Assembly: GCA_964592425.1 (NCBI GenBank)
Contig: CAZQCG010000025.1
Coordinates: 1-64,000 of the forward strand
Source: Viridilinea sp964592425
Lineage (GTDB): Bacteria; Chloroflexota; Chloroflexia; Chloroflexales; Chloroflexaceae
Reading direction: 5' to 3'
DNA length: 64,000 bases
Positions 49,469-58,983 of the stretch are shown here, piece after piece (position 1 is the stretch's first letter; each line of letters opens with the position of its first letter). Both the position numbers and the translations under genes were made by a program. Under the pieces are notes generated by a model. The model was given only the letters and a program-made list of their open reading frames with translations. It did no database searches and had not been told where the DNA came from.

Positions 49469-50899
49469 TCACCAGATCTCGTCGGGGCGGGCAAAGAAGC
49501 GCCCGAAGAGGCTGAAGACCACCCCGGCGATACCGAGCGAAACCAGGGCCATGCCGACCAGGCGCTGACGCTGATCAAGGCTCGTCCGCAGACGCAGGGC
49601 ATGATCGCGGCGCAGCGGATCACCCAGGGCCGCAAACTCGGTGGCGGCCCGGTCAGCACTGGTACGGGCCTGCGGATAACGCAAGGCCTGTGCTAGCGCA
49701 TCGGCCTGCAGCAGATCGGCACTGGCCCGCAGCCCACGCTCAACTCGCTCGGTGTAGATCGTCAACACCTCTACCTGCCGCCGATCGCCCAGGCGATCAT
49801 ACAGCGTGCGGGCCCCGGCAATCAAGGCCCCCGCCCGCTCATAATCGGCTGTGGCCAGAGCCTGCCGCGCATCCTCGGCCAATTGCTCGGCCCGCAGCCC
49901 TTCCTCACTGCGCAGCAGCAATGCCTCGGCCTCAGCCAGCACCTCAGGCGGCTGCGTCCCGACCTGCTTGTGCAACCAGTCCAGCGTGCGCAACAACTCC
50001 TCGCGGGCAGTTGCATAACTACCCTGGCCTACCAGATCGCGCAGCGGCCCCAGATCGTAGCTGGCCAGAGCGCTCCGGCGATAGCTGCCCGCAAGATAGC
50101 CCGGCAGCCAGTCACGCCACGCCGTCTCCAACGCCTCCGGCGTTGTAGCGTAGACCTGTTCCAGCGCCGCACGGTAGTCACCATACTCGCCGGTGGCGAC
50201 GACAAACTCACGCAGGCGGGCAAACCCCTCACGATCAACCAGAAAGGCTACCACCGCCAGTGCCTGCGGGTAGCTCAGTTCCGGCTGCCCATAGACCTGC
50301 GCACGCTCATCGAAGGCGCTCCAGGCCAAGAGACGGCCCTGCGCAAATGCGTCGCCCAAAGAGGCCATGCGCCGATCCAGTTCAGCCGAGGGTTGCTCAA
50401 GGTACTGGGCCACACCCTCCTGAAAGCCAGCGTTCAACCGATTGTCGCTCAGTTCAGCGATCACAATATGAGTCAACTCGTGACGCACATTGTTCCGCAC
50501 CTCCTCCTCACTCTGCCCAGCCGTACGCTCAACAATCACCACCAGTTCACGGCGCCGAAAGTCGGCATGGGCCACCACCCCCGGCACCTGGCGTGCCGCC
50601 GGATTGGCCTGGTAGTAGCTCTCACTGGTCGGATAGAGCCGCAGGGTCAGCGGGGTCGCTGTACGCACACCAAAAGCAGCGGCGATCTCCTCGTAGATCG
50701 CATCGGCCCAGGCGGCGTAGCGCTCAGCCTCAAGCTCGTCGCCGGGCGCATAAAGGATCTGAAAGATCGCACCAGGCCGTTCACGCCACTCGATGCCGCC
50801 CTGCGCGACTGCTGGCGTCACCAAGGCCAGCCCGAGGCCAAGGCCACACAGCGCAGCCAGAAGCATGCCTAACAGACGAAGGGTGAAGAGACGGTGCAT
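49469..50899 (-). CDS. Exported peptidase-MA-family (gluzincin-like) protein
   Basis: 476 residues. A signal peptide (MHRLFTLRLLGMLLAALCG to AVA) is followed by a gluzincin-like domain with zinc motif HELTH (about residue 140) and a third-ligand region GFQEGVAQYLEQP. A helical stretch of ~130 residues (330-440) with many Ala/Glu/Arg suggests a coiled coil or TPR-like region. A C-terminal membrane helix (MALVSLGIAGVVFSLFG) ends in a short tail. It is probably a membrane-tethered extracytoplasmic metallopeptidase, substrate unknown. Confidence 0.83.
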   Translation of the reverse strand: MHRLFTLRLLGMLLAALCGLGLGLALVTPAVAQGGIEWRERPGAIFQILYAPGDELEAERYAAWADAIYEEIAAAFGVRTATPLTLRLYPTSESYYQANPAARQVPGVVAHADFRRRELVVIVERTAGQSEEEVRNNVRHELTHIVIAELSDNRLNAGFQEGVAQYLEQPSAELDRRMASLGDAFAQGRLLAWSAFDERAQVYGQPELSYPQALAVVAFLVDREGFARLREFVVATGEYGDYRAALEQVYATTPEALETAWRDWLPGYLAGSYRRSALASYDLGPLRDLVGQGSYATAREELLRTLDWLHKQVGTQPPEVLAEAEALLLRSEEGLRAEQLAEDARQALATADYERAGALIAGARTLYDRLGDRRQVEVLTIYTERVERGLRASADLLQADALAQALRYPQARTSADRAATEFAALGDPLRRDHALRLRTSLDQRQRLVGMALVSLGIAGVVFSLFGRFFARPDEIW

Positions 50900-51007
50900 A
50901 CCGTTAGAAAAAGAGCACAGAACAAGATCAGCGCTCTGCTACTGTCCGAGACCGACGACAAGACTCAATTTGAATGAGTACTACTTTAGTCTACCAGATC
51001 CGCGCCT

Positions 51008-51562
51008 TCACGACTCCTCCAGATCAGGCCGGGTATAGATCGCCCCCTGTGGTGTCAAGGTGCTCTGAAAGAGGATGGGCGGCCCGGCTTCCCAGGCCAG
51101 TAGCGCTGACGGGCGCAACGTGCCCAGGGTGTCCAACAGCGCACGTAGTTCGGCCGGATCGCGCCCCTGACGGACACGGGCAAGCGTCAGATGGGGGTGA
51201 AAGCTCACTTGCGGGGCCGGACAGCCAAGTGCGGTGGTGGTAGCGACAACAGCGGCTTGCAGGCGAGCCAGGGCCGGCAGGTCGCCAGCAAGGCCCACCC
51301 AGACCACCCGCGGCAGGTTGCCAGCGGGAAAGCTGCCCGTCCCGCTCAGGCGCAGCTGCAAAGGCTCGCGCTGCAGGTTGGCGAGGCTCGCGATCAGCGG
51401 GCGCACCAGCACCGGCTCTGTCGGGCCAAGGAACTGCAGGGTCAGGTGCATGCCCTCAGGCTCGACCAGGCGCAACGGATGGCCGCGCAGGCGGCTCTGA
51501 AGGCTACGCAACTCGGTGCGTACAGCGGGTGGCAGATCAAGGGCGATGAAGAGGCGCAGCAT
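51008..51562 (-). CDS. thpR: RNA 2',3'-cyclic phosphodiesterase
   Basis: 184 residues from the third of three nearby ATGs (51574, 51568, 51562); AGGA lies five bases before the last. The 2H phosphoesterase signature is present twice, HLTLQFLG and HLTLARV, with LRLFIALDLPPAVR at the start. Family members open 2',3'-cyclic phosphates of RNA or have a tRNA-ligase-like activity in vitro. It stands at the end of the oxidase operon direction but is separated by 70 bases. Confidence 0.92.
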   Translation of the reverse strand: MLRLFIALDLPPAVRTELRSLQSRLRGHPLRLVEPEGMHLTLQFLGPTEPVLVRPLIASLANLQREPLQLRLSGTGSFPAGNLPRVVWVGLAGDLPALARLQAAVVATTTALGCPAPQVSFHPHLTLARVRQGRDPAELRALLDTLGTLRPSALLAWEAGPPILFQSTLTPQGAIYTRPDLEES

Positions 51563-51632
51563 CAGCATCCTCATACGTAGAGGCCACCGTGAGCTACACG
51601 GCGGCCTCCAGAGCTTCGCTGAAGATCGACTC

Positions 51633-53336
51633 CTACCAGGGGCGTGCGCCGGGGATCGTAAAGCTGCCCGTGGTGATCAGGAAGAAGAGCGTCGGGCCAT
51701 AGTTGATCGCCACCAGGATGAAGGCACCCAGCACCCACGGCCAGAAGCGGTCGAGCACAACCGGCACATCCTCGGGCCCTGAGATCGCCTTGGCCCAGGG
51801 GATGCGCTGATTCGACTCAGGCTTGCCGATAGTGAGCGTCAGCACCATATTGGTATAGTAGAGGAGCGCGCTGACAAACATCAGCAGCCCGCCGATCAAC
51901 GTCATCGGCAGCAGGAGTTTCCAGTCGGCGGCCCCCGCATAGGTTTCCGGCTGAAGGTAAGGTGCCGCTCCCAGCATTGTGCGCCGCGGTACCCCAAGCA
52001 GGCCCAGCATATGCATAAAGTGCGAGAAGGTAATCATGCCGATCAGCCAGCACCATGCCGCCGCCAGACCCATCGTATTGCTGAAAAGCTTCTTCCCGGT
52101 AAGGTAGGGCACCAGCCAGTAGGTGATCCCCATAAAGGTCAGCGCCACCGCCGAACCCACCGTCAGGTGGAAGTGGCCCGAGATCCAGGAAGTGTTATGC
52201 ACCACCAGGTTCAGGTTATAGCTGGCGTTGATCACCCCACCTGCCCCGCCAAAGGCAAAGAGCACCATCGCGAAGATCTGCGTAGTAAAAGAGGCATCCT
52301 TCCAGGGCAAGGCAAAGATCCAGGCTAGCCAGCCCTCACCACCACGTAAACGCCCGGCGTACTCAAGCGAGGCCACCATATTGAAGAAGGTAAGCAGGCT
52401 GGGGAAGAAGACCCCGACGGTGAAGATGAAGTGTACCAGCTTCCAGATCTCCGAAATACCGGGGTCGGTGTACTGGTGATGGATGCCGATCGGCACCGAG
52501 AGCACCAGGAAGAGGACAAAGGAGACCCGTGCCATCGGCTCGCTGAAGAGCTTGCCACCCGCCTGGCGCGGCACCATCGAGTACCACGAGATATAGGCCG
52601 GTAACAGCCAGAAATAGACGATCGGGTGGCCAGTGAACCAGAAGAGCGTGCGGGCCAGGATCACATCGGTACCCGGTACAAAGCCAAAGGCCCAGGGGAT
52701 GAGCAGGAAGATCATCTCTGAGGCGATCCCAATCGTCGCAATCACCCACATGGTCATCGTCACAATTGCCATAAAGGCTGGCAAAGGCGTCCGCTGGCCG
52801 GGATTATCCTTGCGCCAGGCCAGATAGGTCAGCACCTGGTTGAGCAGCAGAAAATAGGTACCCACAACCACCAGGGTCAGGCCGAGGTAGTAGAAGCCAT
52901 CAGCCTTGAGCGGCGGGTAGAAGGTGAAGAGCACTGACGCATTGTTCATCAGGATCGGCACCGCCGCCATAATCAGGCCACCGAACATCACCACAAAGGC
53001 GATCCAGCCCAGGTTCTTACTCGCCAGCGGCCGATCAAACGACTTGGCCGTAACGAAGGTGAGAAAACCGATGATGTAGAAGGTGGTAAAGACCAGGACG
53101 TTCAACACCCCGTGCAAGGTCAGGCCCTGATAATAACCGCCCGGCAGGATCGGTTTAATCGTCTTGTAGAGGTCGACGCCGTTGTACTGCAGCACCTGCA
53201 AAACGCCCATCAGCCCACCCAGAGCGAGGGCGATGAAGGCAACCAGAATATTGAGCCCGGCAAGGCGCTTCTCGGTTGCGAAGCGCTCAGCACTCTCCTC
53301 ACGCACGCTGTCGCGCGATCGGGCGATGACAGCCAT
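51633..53336 (-). CDS. cbaA: ba3-like (B-family) cytochrome c oxidase subunit I
   Basis: 567 residues with 12-13 membrane helices. Heme and copper ligands are visible: LHGVLNVLVF (low-spin heme His), FTGHPIVYFWLLPAY (CuB His and its cross-linked Tyr), GIHHQYTDPG (CuB His pair) and WISGHFHLTVG (heme His ligands). YPPL-K-x-x-x-FYLGL and the lack of the D-channel pattern of A-type enzymes place it with Thermus ba3-type oxidases. It reduces oxygen to water and pumps protons, fitting aerobic growth of a facultative phototroph. Third gene after the small subunit and subunit II. Confidence 0.93.
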   Translation of the reverse strand: MAVIARSRDSVREESAERFATEKRLAGLNILVAFIALALGGLMGVLQVLQYNGVDLYKTIKPILPGGYYQGLTLHGVLNVLVFTTFYIIGFLTFVTAKSFDRPLASKNLGWIAFVVMFGGLIMAAVPILMNNASVLFTFYPPLKADGFYYLGLTLVVVGTYFLLLNQVLTYLAWRKDNPGQRTPLPAFMAIVTMTMWVIATIGIASEMIFLLIPWAFGFVPGTDVILARTLFWFTGHPIVYFWLLPAYISWYSMVPRQAGGKLFSEPMARVSFVLFLVLSVPIGIHHQYTDPGISEIWKLVHFIFTVGVFFPSLLTFFNMVASLEYAGRLRGGEGWLAWIFALPWKDASFTTQIFAMVLFAFGGAGGVINASYNLNLVVHNTSWISGHFHLTVGSAVALTFMGITYWLVPYLTGKKLFSNTMGLAAAWCWLIGMITFSHFMHMLGLLGVPRRTMLGAAPYLQPETYAGAADWKLLLPMTLIGGLLMFVSALLYYTNMVLTLTIGKPESNQRIPWAKAISGPEDVPVVLDRFWPWVLGAFILVAINYGPTLFFLITTGSFTIPGARPW

Positions 53337-53386
53337 ACCAAAGCCTCTTTCTCAGCATGCGGCGCGTGGGCCTGCGACTACAGTCT

Positions 53387-53872
53387 TTACTTGACGATCA
53401 GCTTGCCGAACATCGCATGATGGCCGGCACCGCAATACTCGTGACAGACGATCAGGTATTCGCCCGCTGTAGGGAAGTGGGCGGTAATCTTGGAGATCTG
53501 CCCAGGCACGACCATCATATTCACTGCCGTCCCAACAACTTTGAAGCCATGGATGACATCACGGCTGGTGACGATGAAGGTCACATCAGAGCCAGCAGGA
53601 ATCTCAATTTCATTCGGCGTATAGAGAAAGGTCTGGGCGATCACCGCTACCTCGTAGCGCCCAGGAGCTAACTCTTTGATCCCCGGCTCGTTAAAGGGGG
53701 CCGTGTTGTTAATCGCCGAGGGAGCGATCCGCCCACTAATATCCGGCACACGGATCCCAACGGCAAAAGCCGTAATGATCACTGCCGTAATCACTGAGAC
53801 CGGGATGGCCACACTTGGCAAAATCCAGGCCACCTCGAAGATATAGCCAACCAGTTTACTGTTGTCCTTCAT
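53387..53872 (-). CDS. cbaB: Cytochrome c oxidase subunit II (ba3-like)
   Basis: 161 residues. One N-terminal membrane helix and a periplasmic cupredoxin domain with the full CuA site: DVIHGF upstream and CHEYCGAGHHAM near the end (two Cys, Glu carbonyl, two His, Met). The single-helix form matches Thermus CbaB. It accepts electrons from cytochrome c or a blue copper protein. Its ATGA overlaps the stop of the small subunit gene. Confidence 0.94.
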   Translation of the reverse strand: MKDNSKLVGYIFEVAWILPSVAIPVSVITAVIITAFAVGIRVPDISGRIAPSAINNTAPFNEPGIKELAPGRYEVAVIAQTFLYTPNEIEIPAGSDVTFIVTSRDVIHGFKVVGTAVNMMVVPGQISKITAHFPTAGEYLIVCHEYCGAGHHAMFGKLIVK

Positions 53873-54072
53873 AGCCGAGGTACCCCTCCGTTGTTGATCA
53901 GCTGCAGGTACACCTCCAGCCAGAGGACACAGATAAGCACCAGATAGCCACAGGTGATCAGCAAAGCCCCCCGCGGCGGCTCATGCGACTCGTGGGCTTC
54001 CTCTTCATCGGCATCGAGCTCGGACTCAACGGCATACCACTGATCGTCTTGAGGTGCTACACGCCAACTCAT
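53869..54072 (-). CDS. Small single-helix oxidase subunit (IIa-like)
   Basis: 67 residues. An acidic soluble N-terminus (ESELDADEEEAHESHE) precedes one membrane helix (ALLITCGYLVLICVLWLEVYLQL). Position and size fit subunit IIa of B-type oxidases, which supplies the helix missing from the short subunit II. The stop overlaps the start of subunit II by four bases. Confidence 0.75.
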   Translation of the reverse strand: MSWRVAPQDDQWYAVESELDADEEEAHESHEPPRGALLITCGYLVLICVLWLEVYLQLINNGGVPRL

Positions 54073-54159
54073 AATTTACTCCTGCTGGGGCACAACGACG
54101 GTGCCCGCTCTCGCCCCACCATAGGGGGATAGGCTGAACCAGGGGTACCGAATCAATCC

Positions 54160-54891
54160 TCAATCGGGAGGGTAACAAAGAAAGATGTGTGATGCCTCGT
54201 AGACCTGACGCATCATGCCGCTACTGCCCTGTTCGGCACTTAACAGATCAAGATCACGGCTCAGGCGCGTCTGCATCAGATCCTCGACTTCGTAACGCGC
54301 CCGCATCATCCCGCTGGCATCAACCAGGATCACCTGCTGCTCATGCTCAATACGGCCCGCAGCATCAGGCGGGCCGTAGTAGATCCCCAATTCACCGCCG
54401 ATCAACTGCTTGAGCACCTCAGGCGTACCGGTTGCCATCCGCCAACTGCGCGGATCAGCACCCAGCTGGGCCGCGTAGGTCTGCAAGGCCTCCCGCGTAT
54501 CGCGGGCCGGGTCAAAGCTCACCGTCAGGAAAAGCACCTCGCGCCCCAGGCGGCCCTCTGCGCGCAGCCACTCACGAAGATCGACCAGGCGCTGGCGCTG
54601 GGCCGCACAATCCGCGCCACAGCCGCTATATGTGAAATTGATCAACACCTGGCGTCCACGCAGATCGCTATCGTTGAGCGGTAGACTATACTGATCGCTG
54701 AGGCCAAAGCTGGGCATGGTGCGGATGCGCGGCAACACCTTCACCGGGCGAGCAATTGCGAACCAGAGTACCCCAACCAGGATCAACAGGCCAAGCCCGA
54801 ACAGGCCGAAGATCAAAACCTTTGTCCGTGGGCTGATCTCACCCGCAAGCTGGGATCCGCCAGACCGCGCCTGGGCAATTGAGAGCTTCAT
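54160..54891 (-). CDS. SCO1/SenC-family copper chaperone
   Basis: 243 residues. One N-terminal membrane helix (VLIFGLFGLGLLILVGVLWF) anchors a thioredoxin-like domain with the copper-binding CxxxC in FTYSGCGADC and a downstream His in EHEQQVILVD. SCO proteins deliver copper to or reduce the CuA site of subunit II. It is 87 bases upstream of the oxidase genes and on the same strand, clearly part of the unit. Confidence 0.88.
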   Translation of the reverse strand: MKLSIAQARSGGSQLAGEISPRTKVLIFGLFGLGLLILVGVLWFAIARPVKVLPRIRTMPSFGLSDQYSLPLNDSDLRGRQVLINFTYSGCGADCAAQRQRLVDLREWLRAEGRLGREVLFLTVSFDPARDTREALQTYAAQLGADPRSWRMATGTPEVLKQLIGGELGIYYGPPDAAGRIEHEQQVILVDASGMMRARYEVEDLMQTRLSRDLDLLSAEQGSSGMMRQVYEASHIFLCYPPD

Positions 54892-55053
54892 AGCGCACCG
54901 GGGAAATTTGTGCTTTCTTGCACGACCTACTTTGTGCCAGATCAGTATATTGGCCCTGGTAGTGCTGAATGGTTAAGCCGACGCAACCTACGGTTGTCAT
55001 TTATCAACTATTCTATAACCCGCAGCGACCAGTATCACGAATGCTTGCCTTTA

Positions 55054-55094
55054 GGCGCTTTCTCCCAGCTGTAACCGAGCTGGGAGAAAGCGCC
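55054..55094. repeat. 17-bp-arm hairpin
   Basis: GGCGCTTTCTCCCAGCT and its exact complement AGCTGGGAGAAAGCGCC flank a seven-base loop. It is not followed by a T-tract and lies far from either gene end, so it is probably a repeat element. Confidence 0.65.
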
Positions 55095-55156
55095 CCGCTT
55101 CAGCGGCTTGTTCGCTGCGTACGTGTTCACCCTGCTCCTGCGGAAGCCCGCGTTTC

Positions 55157-55309
55157 TGTCACGCTGAGTACCCAATGGCCCGGCGGCCAGTGGCCCCGAG
55201 ACGACATCCGGGGGATGTCATCAGGAGCGCAGCGAAGCGTCCCGGCGACATGTCCGGCGTTCCCGACCGGGACGCTGCGCTGCGCCGTGCGGCTCCGCTC
55301 AGCGTGACA
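55157..55309. repeat. Palindromic REP/MITE-like element
   Basis: Terminal inverted arms TGTCACGCTGAG (55157-55168) and CTCAGCGTGACA (55298-55309) enclose nested palindromes, including GACATCC-ggg-GGATGTC and a long imperfect pair around GCGCAGCGAAGCGTCCCGG. I recall similar GTCA..GAG..GCGCAGCGAAGC text as dispersed repeats in many bacterial genomes. No transposase. Confidence 0.6.
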
Positions 55310-55353
55310 ACGCCCGTTCCCTCAAGTGTGAACACGTACTTCGCTGACCGCAT

Positions 55354-55382
55354 TTGACAAACCAGCCTGGCGGGTGTATGAT
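55354..55382 (+). promoter_or_regulatory. Consensus promoter of the tRNA pair
   Basis: TTGACA (55354-55359), 17 bases, then TATGAT (55377-55382); transcription would begin about 28 bases before tRNA-Leu. Confidence 0.85.
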
Positions 55383-55417
55383 AGCCTGCGTTGCAGTGCT
55401 TGAGCACTTGAGCACTT

Positions 55418-55504
<87 letters not shown>

Positions 55505-55519
55505 AGACGCTCGCATTTT

Positions 55520-55593
55520 TGGGGCATAGTTTAAAGGTAGAACGCCTGATTCTGGATCAGGTAGTTGGGGTTCGAGTCCCTGTGCCCCAGCCA
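55520..55593 (+). tRNA. tRNA-Gln (anticodon CTG)
   Basis: 74 bases with encoded CCA. Acceptor TGGGGCA pairs with TGCCCCA. The stem CCTGA/TCAGG encloses TTCTGGA, anticodon CTG for CAG codons. The D-loop (AGTTTAAAGGTAGAAC) and T-loop (GTTCGAGTC) fit. It lies 15 bases after tRNA-Leu and shares its transcript. Confidence 0.96.
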
Positions 55594-55600
55594 GCATCAA

Positions 55601-55639
55601 GATCAGGGCGTGAACACATTCACGCCCTGATCTTTTTTT
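55601..55639 (+). terminator. Rho-independent terminator of the tRNA operon
   Basis: GATCAGGGCGTGAA-caca-TTCACGCCCTGATC forms a perfect 14-bp stem followed by seven T residues (55633-55639). Confidence 0.95.
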
Positions 55640-55646
55640 GTGCGCC

Positions 55647-57695
55647 TTAAAACGGCTCCAGGGGTGGCTGGTTGAGCACCATGGCTCTGATCCAGACCTC
55701 CAGGCTGACCCAGGCGACATAGGCCAGCACTAGCCCAACAACGGTGCGCCCGGCCCAGCCACGCCGCACGTAGCGCAGCGCTATGATCGCCGTGCCAAGA
55801 GTCAGGCCCCAGCCGGCGAAGGTTAGCCAGCGCGTCGTGATTGTTGAGAGTGTGATCAGCGGCAGAATGGCCTGGCTCAGCCCAACTGCGAAGGTCAACC
55901 AGAGCAGCGGCACCAGCGGGGTGGTACGGTAACGGGGCGTCAGACTGATCAGCACAGCCCCGGCGATGCCTAGCGGCAGCAGAAAGTAGCCGTTCAGACC
56001 GAGAAAACCCTCTAGCCAGAGGGCCCGCAGCCACACTTCGCGCACCAGCGGCTCTCGCTCAGTGACAGCAAGCATGCCCTCCTGGGCGACCCCGCTCACC
56101 TGCGCACTGATCATCACCGCGAAGCCGCTGTAATAGAAGCCAACGACAAAAGCCGCCGCCAGCAGACCAGCTAGAAGCAACTGGCGCACCCCTGCACGCT
56201 CCTCAGCATTACGGGCACGCAGCCACAGCCAGGGGATCGCCAGCAGACCGACCAGGCCCATATTGATGAAGGCCCCGATATGCCCCAGTGACACCAGGAT
56301 CAGTAGCACCACCAGCCAGCCCCAGGCCAGCGAGCGCCGGTAGTTGGGCCAGCCCAGGATGATCAGACAGAGCAGGCCAAGGGTCAATAACTGGGTGCCT
56401 AGCTGGGTCTGGAATGACCACCAGACATTCATCATTGGGATCGGGCTGAGGGCGTAGATTAGCCCCCCCAGCAGGCCCCCGCGCACACTCCCCGTGAGAC
56501 GGGTCAAGAGCAGGTAGAAGAGCACCACACTGGCCGCCTCTGCCAGGGCCGCCGTCACCTCGAAGAGCATCCCTAATGGCAGCCCGGTGAGCAAGAGCGG
56601 TGCCAACAAGATGTACCAGCCGTTGGGGAAGGGGAAGGGCAACCCGCGGTGCTGGGCGGGGATGTAGACCTGGCCCCAGGTCGTGAAACTGAAGCGGTTG
56701 ATATGCAGTTGCAGGTCGCCCGGCATAGCAACAGGGTGCAGCTGCCCACCATATTTGAGGGTAAAGGTCAGACTTACCAGCAGCAGCAGCCAGGCCAGTG
56801 TTGCCCGGTCGGGCATGACCCCAAGCCGACGGAGCAGGGGCGGGAGCAGAAGCACACTCACACCTGACGTCACCAGGGCCAGCAGGGCCGCCTCAAGCGC
56901 CCAACGACTGCTGAAAGCCACCCGTGGCGGGGTCACCAAAGCCAGCAGCACTAGCAGCGCCAGCAAGCCGAGCAGGAGCTGCAAAGCCTGGCGACGTTCA
57001 AAGCCTAGCACACCGAGAGCAAGCCAGAGCAGGCCCAGGGCCGCCGGGTAGGCCAGCAGCAGGGTGCTGCCGGGCCAGACCAGACCCGTTCCGGGCACAC
57101 TATCGAGCGACAACTGCCGCCCGATGGCCACCCCTAGCGCCCCACGCGGGTCGGACGGATTCTGCCAGCCCGCTGTGCTGAGCCCCAGTTGCAACGTCCC
57201 GTCGCGCACAGCTGTTGCGGGCAGGTAGAGCATGTAGCGTGCTGGCTCGAAACGCAGGCTCAGGCTGATCGGCAGACTTGCTCCAGGCGTGATGGTCAGG
57301 CGCGTAGGGGGAGCGCCGGGCTGCCAGTGTTGGCGGTGCGAGAGCACCGTGAAGGCAAGCAGCAGCGGACGATCACCAACCCCCGGCACCTGCAAGGCGG
57401 CCTCCGGCTGCGTCCAGCGCCAGCTCTCTTCCCATGTGATCAGCTCAGCATCACGAAAGCCGCTCAAAAAGGGGCGATCTGTGCCCGATCCGCGATCTAA
57501 ACCGATCTGAAAACGATAGCTTATCGGTAATTGAAAGACCAGTAATAGTCCCAGGCAGGCCAGAACCATCAGCAGCAGGGGCCGCCAGTCAAGCAGGAAC
57601 TGGCCTACCCCACGCGCAACCCCCGCCACCCGTCGCCGATCAAGGCCAGGCTCAGGCCTTTCAGCCGGATGCTGCCGAGTCTCCCATTTATACAT
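55647..57695 (-). CDS. Polytopic membrane protein, glycosyltransferase-like (copy 1)
   Basis: About 682 residues if started at the ATG at 57695; ATG at 57734 and a longer frame to 57842 are alternatives, and no start has a good ribosome site. A first helix (LLLMVLACLGLLLVFQLPISY) is followed by an extracytoplasmic beta-rich region (~80-210) and about 10-12 helices. MPGDLQLHINRFSFTTWGQVYIPAQHRGLPFPFPNG is shared in pattern with the copy at 59933-62044. The topology recalls GT-C-type glycosyltransferases or 6-pyruvoyl-tetrahydropterin-synthase-related membrane proteins; no catalytic motif is certain. Confidence 0.7.
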   Translation of the reverse strand: MYKWETRQHPAERPEPGLDRRRVAGVARGVGQFLLDWRPLLLMVLACLGLLLVFQLPISYRFQIGLDRGSGTDRPFLSGFRDAELITWEESWRWTQPEAALQVPGVGDRPLLLAFTVLSHRQHWQPGAPPTRLTITPGASLPISLSLRFEPARYMLYLPATAVRDGTLQLGLSTAGWQNPSDPRGALGVAIGRQLSLDSVPGTGLVWPGSTLLLAYPAALGLLWLALGVLGFERRQALQLLLGLLALLVLLALVTPPRVAFSSRWALEAALLALVTSGVSVLLLPPLLRRLGVMPDRATLAWLLLLVSLTFTLKYGGQLHPVAMPGDLQLHINRFSFTTWGQVYIPAQHRGLPFPFPNGWYILLAPLLLTGLPLGMLFEVTAALAEAASVVLFYLLLTRLTGSVRGGLLGGLIYALSPIPMMNVWWSFQTQLGTQLLTLGLLCLIILGWPNYRRSLAWGWLVVLLILVSLGHIGAFINMGLVGLLAIPWLWLRARNAEERAGVRQLLLAGLLAAAFVVGFYYSGFAVMISAQVSGVAQEGMLAVTEREPLVREVWLRALWLEGFLGLNGYFLLPLGIAGAVLISLTPRYRTTPLVPLLWLTFAVGLSQAILPLITLSTITTRWLTFAGWGLTLGTAIIALRYVRRGWAGRTVVGLVLAYVAWVSLEVWIRAMVLNQPPLEPF

Positions 57696-57921
57696 AACCA
57701 GGCACTTGCTAGTTCTCCCGTCGGTGATATTCATAGCTGAAGCATATCTTATACCATGTGAGGGTGAATAGATTTGGTGGGGCTTGCGTCCCAGCCTTCT
57801 CTGCAAAGTATTGGTACTCGTTCCCTCGCCCAGCCTTCCCACAGCTTACGGAACTTCCGGTAATGGCCCGGCGTCATACTGGCATCAGGTAACACACAGC
57901 TTTCGCATACGGAGCACGACG

Positions 57922-58851
57922 ATGCGCGCCATCCATTTCTTAGCCATCCTGAGCCTGGCCATGCTGCTCAGCGCATGTGGGGCAGCCTCAACCTCCCAGC
58001 CTATGCCGAGTGGCGAGATGAACATGCCCCCGTCAGGCCCTTCAGATGTTTTCGGCGAGGTTGATGCTGGCCTTGAAGAGCGCGGAGGCGGGGCCGCAAA
58101 CGCACCAGGCGCACCGGCGCAACAGCCTGCCGCCCAGCGCCTGGTGATCAAGACGGCGAACGTTGCGATCCAGGTTGAGAACGTCAGTCAGGCCGAGGCG
58201 CAGATCCGCAGCCGTACTGAGCAGCTTGGCGGCTATGTGGTCAGCGTGCAGACCTACGGAAGTGATGCCGAGATGTCCTCGCAGATTACCTTCCGTGTCC
58301 CGGCAGCCACTTTTGACCAGGCCCTCAGTGGCGTCGAGGGGCTGGCGCACAAAGTGCTCTCGCGCTCGGTTAGCGGCGATGATGTGACTGAAGAGTTTGT
58401 CGATCTGGAGTCACGCCTGCGCAACCTTGAGGCCACCCGTGACCGGCTGCTCACCCTCTTAAACCAGGCGACCGATGTGGAAGATGCACTCCAGGTCAAC
58501 CAGGCACTCAGCGACGTACAGGGCCAGATCGAGCAGATCCAGGGCCGTATGAAGTATCTGCGCGACAGTGCCGCTTTCTCGACGATCACGGTTGACCTCG
58601 ATCCGGTGCCGCCACTCCCGACGATTATCGAGAACGATAGTTGGCAACCACTACGGGTGGCGAGGGAAGCCCTGGCTGGATTGGTGGGCTTTGCCCAGGG
58701 CCTGGCGAATCTGGCGATAGTCATACTGATCTGGAGCCCGATCTGGTTGGTGCTCTGGCTCATCGGGCGCTGGATCTGGCGGTGGATCAGCAAACGCCCC
58801 CGCCGTCCACCCCCGGTGCCCCCGGTGCCCCCGGTTGCACCGCAAGGGTAA
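57922..58851 (+). CDS. DUF4349-domain lipoprotein
   Basis: 309 residues from the ATG at 57922, preceded by GGAG and opening a lipoprotein signal (MRAIHFLAILSLAMLLSAC, Cys19). The DUF4349 domain follows (RLVIKTANVAIQVENVSQAEAQIRS, GGYVVSVQ, VTEEFVDLESRLRNLEATRDRLLTLL) with a coiled-coil stretch around LRNLEATRD to GRMKYLRD. A C-terminal membrane helix (LANLAIVILIWSPIWLVLW) and a Pro-rich basic tail end it. A cell-envelope protein of unknown role. Confidence 0.88.
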   Translation: MRAIHFLAILSLAMLLSACGAASTSQPMPSGEMNMPPSGPSDVFGEVDAGLEERGGGAANAPGAPAQQPAAQRLVIKTANVAIQVENVSQAEAQIRSRTEQLGGYVVSVQTYGSDAEMSSQITFRVPAATFDQALSGVEGLAHKVLSRSVSGDDVTEEFVDLESRLRNLEATRDRLLTLLNQATDVEDALQVNQALSDVQGQIEQIQGRMKYLRDSAAFSTITVDLDPVPPLPTIIENDSWQPLRVAREALAGLVGFAQGLANLAIVILIWSPIWLVLWLIGRWIWRWISKRPRRPPPVPPVPPVAPQG

Positions 58852-58873
58852 GCCTGGGAATCTGGTGAAACAC

Positions 58874-58910
58874 AGAGGGACGCAGCAGTTAGTGCTGCGT
58901 CCCTCTTGTT
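58874..58910 (+). terminator. Rho-independent terminator after the DUF4349 gene
   Basis: GAGGGACGCAGCA-gttag-TGCTGCGTCCCTC (58875-58905) followed by TTGTT; it lies between this gene and the convergent ssb. Confidence 0.85.
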
Positions 58911-58983
58911 AACTACTCTGGCTACTGCCGCGAAGCAGCTAGAGCGCTTCGCGCTGGGGTTGGAGGGGACTAGCGACAGCACA

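Larger units (their letters stand above)
54892..55353. other. Intergenic region with two repeat structures
   Basis: No gene seen. It contains a 17-bp-arm hairpin (55054-55094) and a 153-base palindromic repeat (55157-55309), each listed separately. The frames that run through these palindromes have no ribosome sites. Confidence 0.5.
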
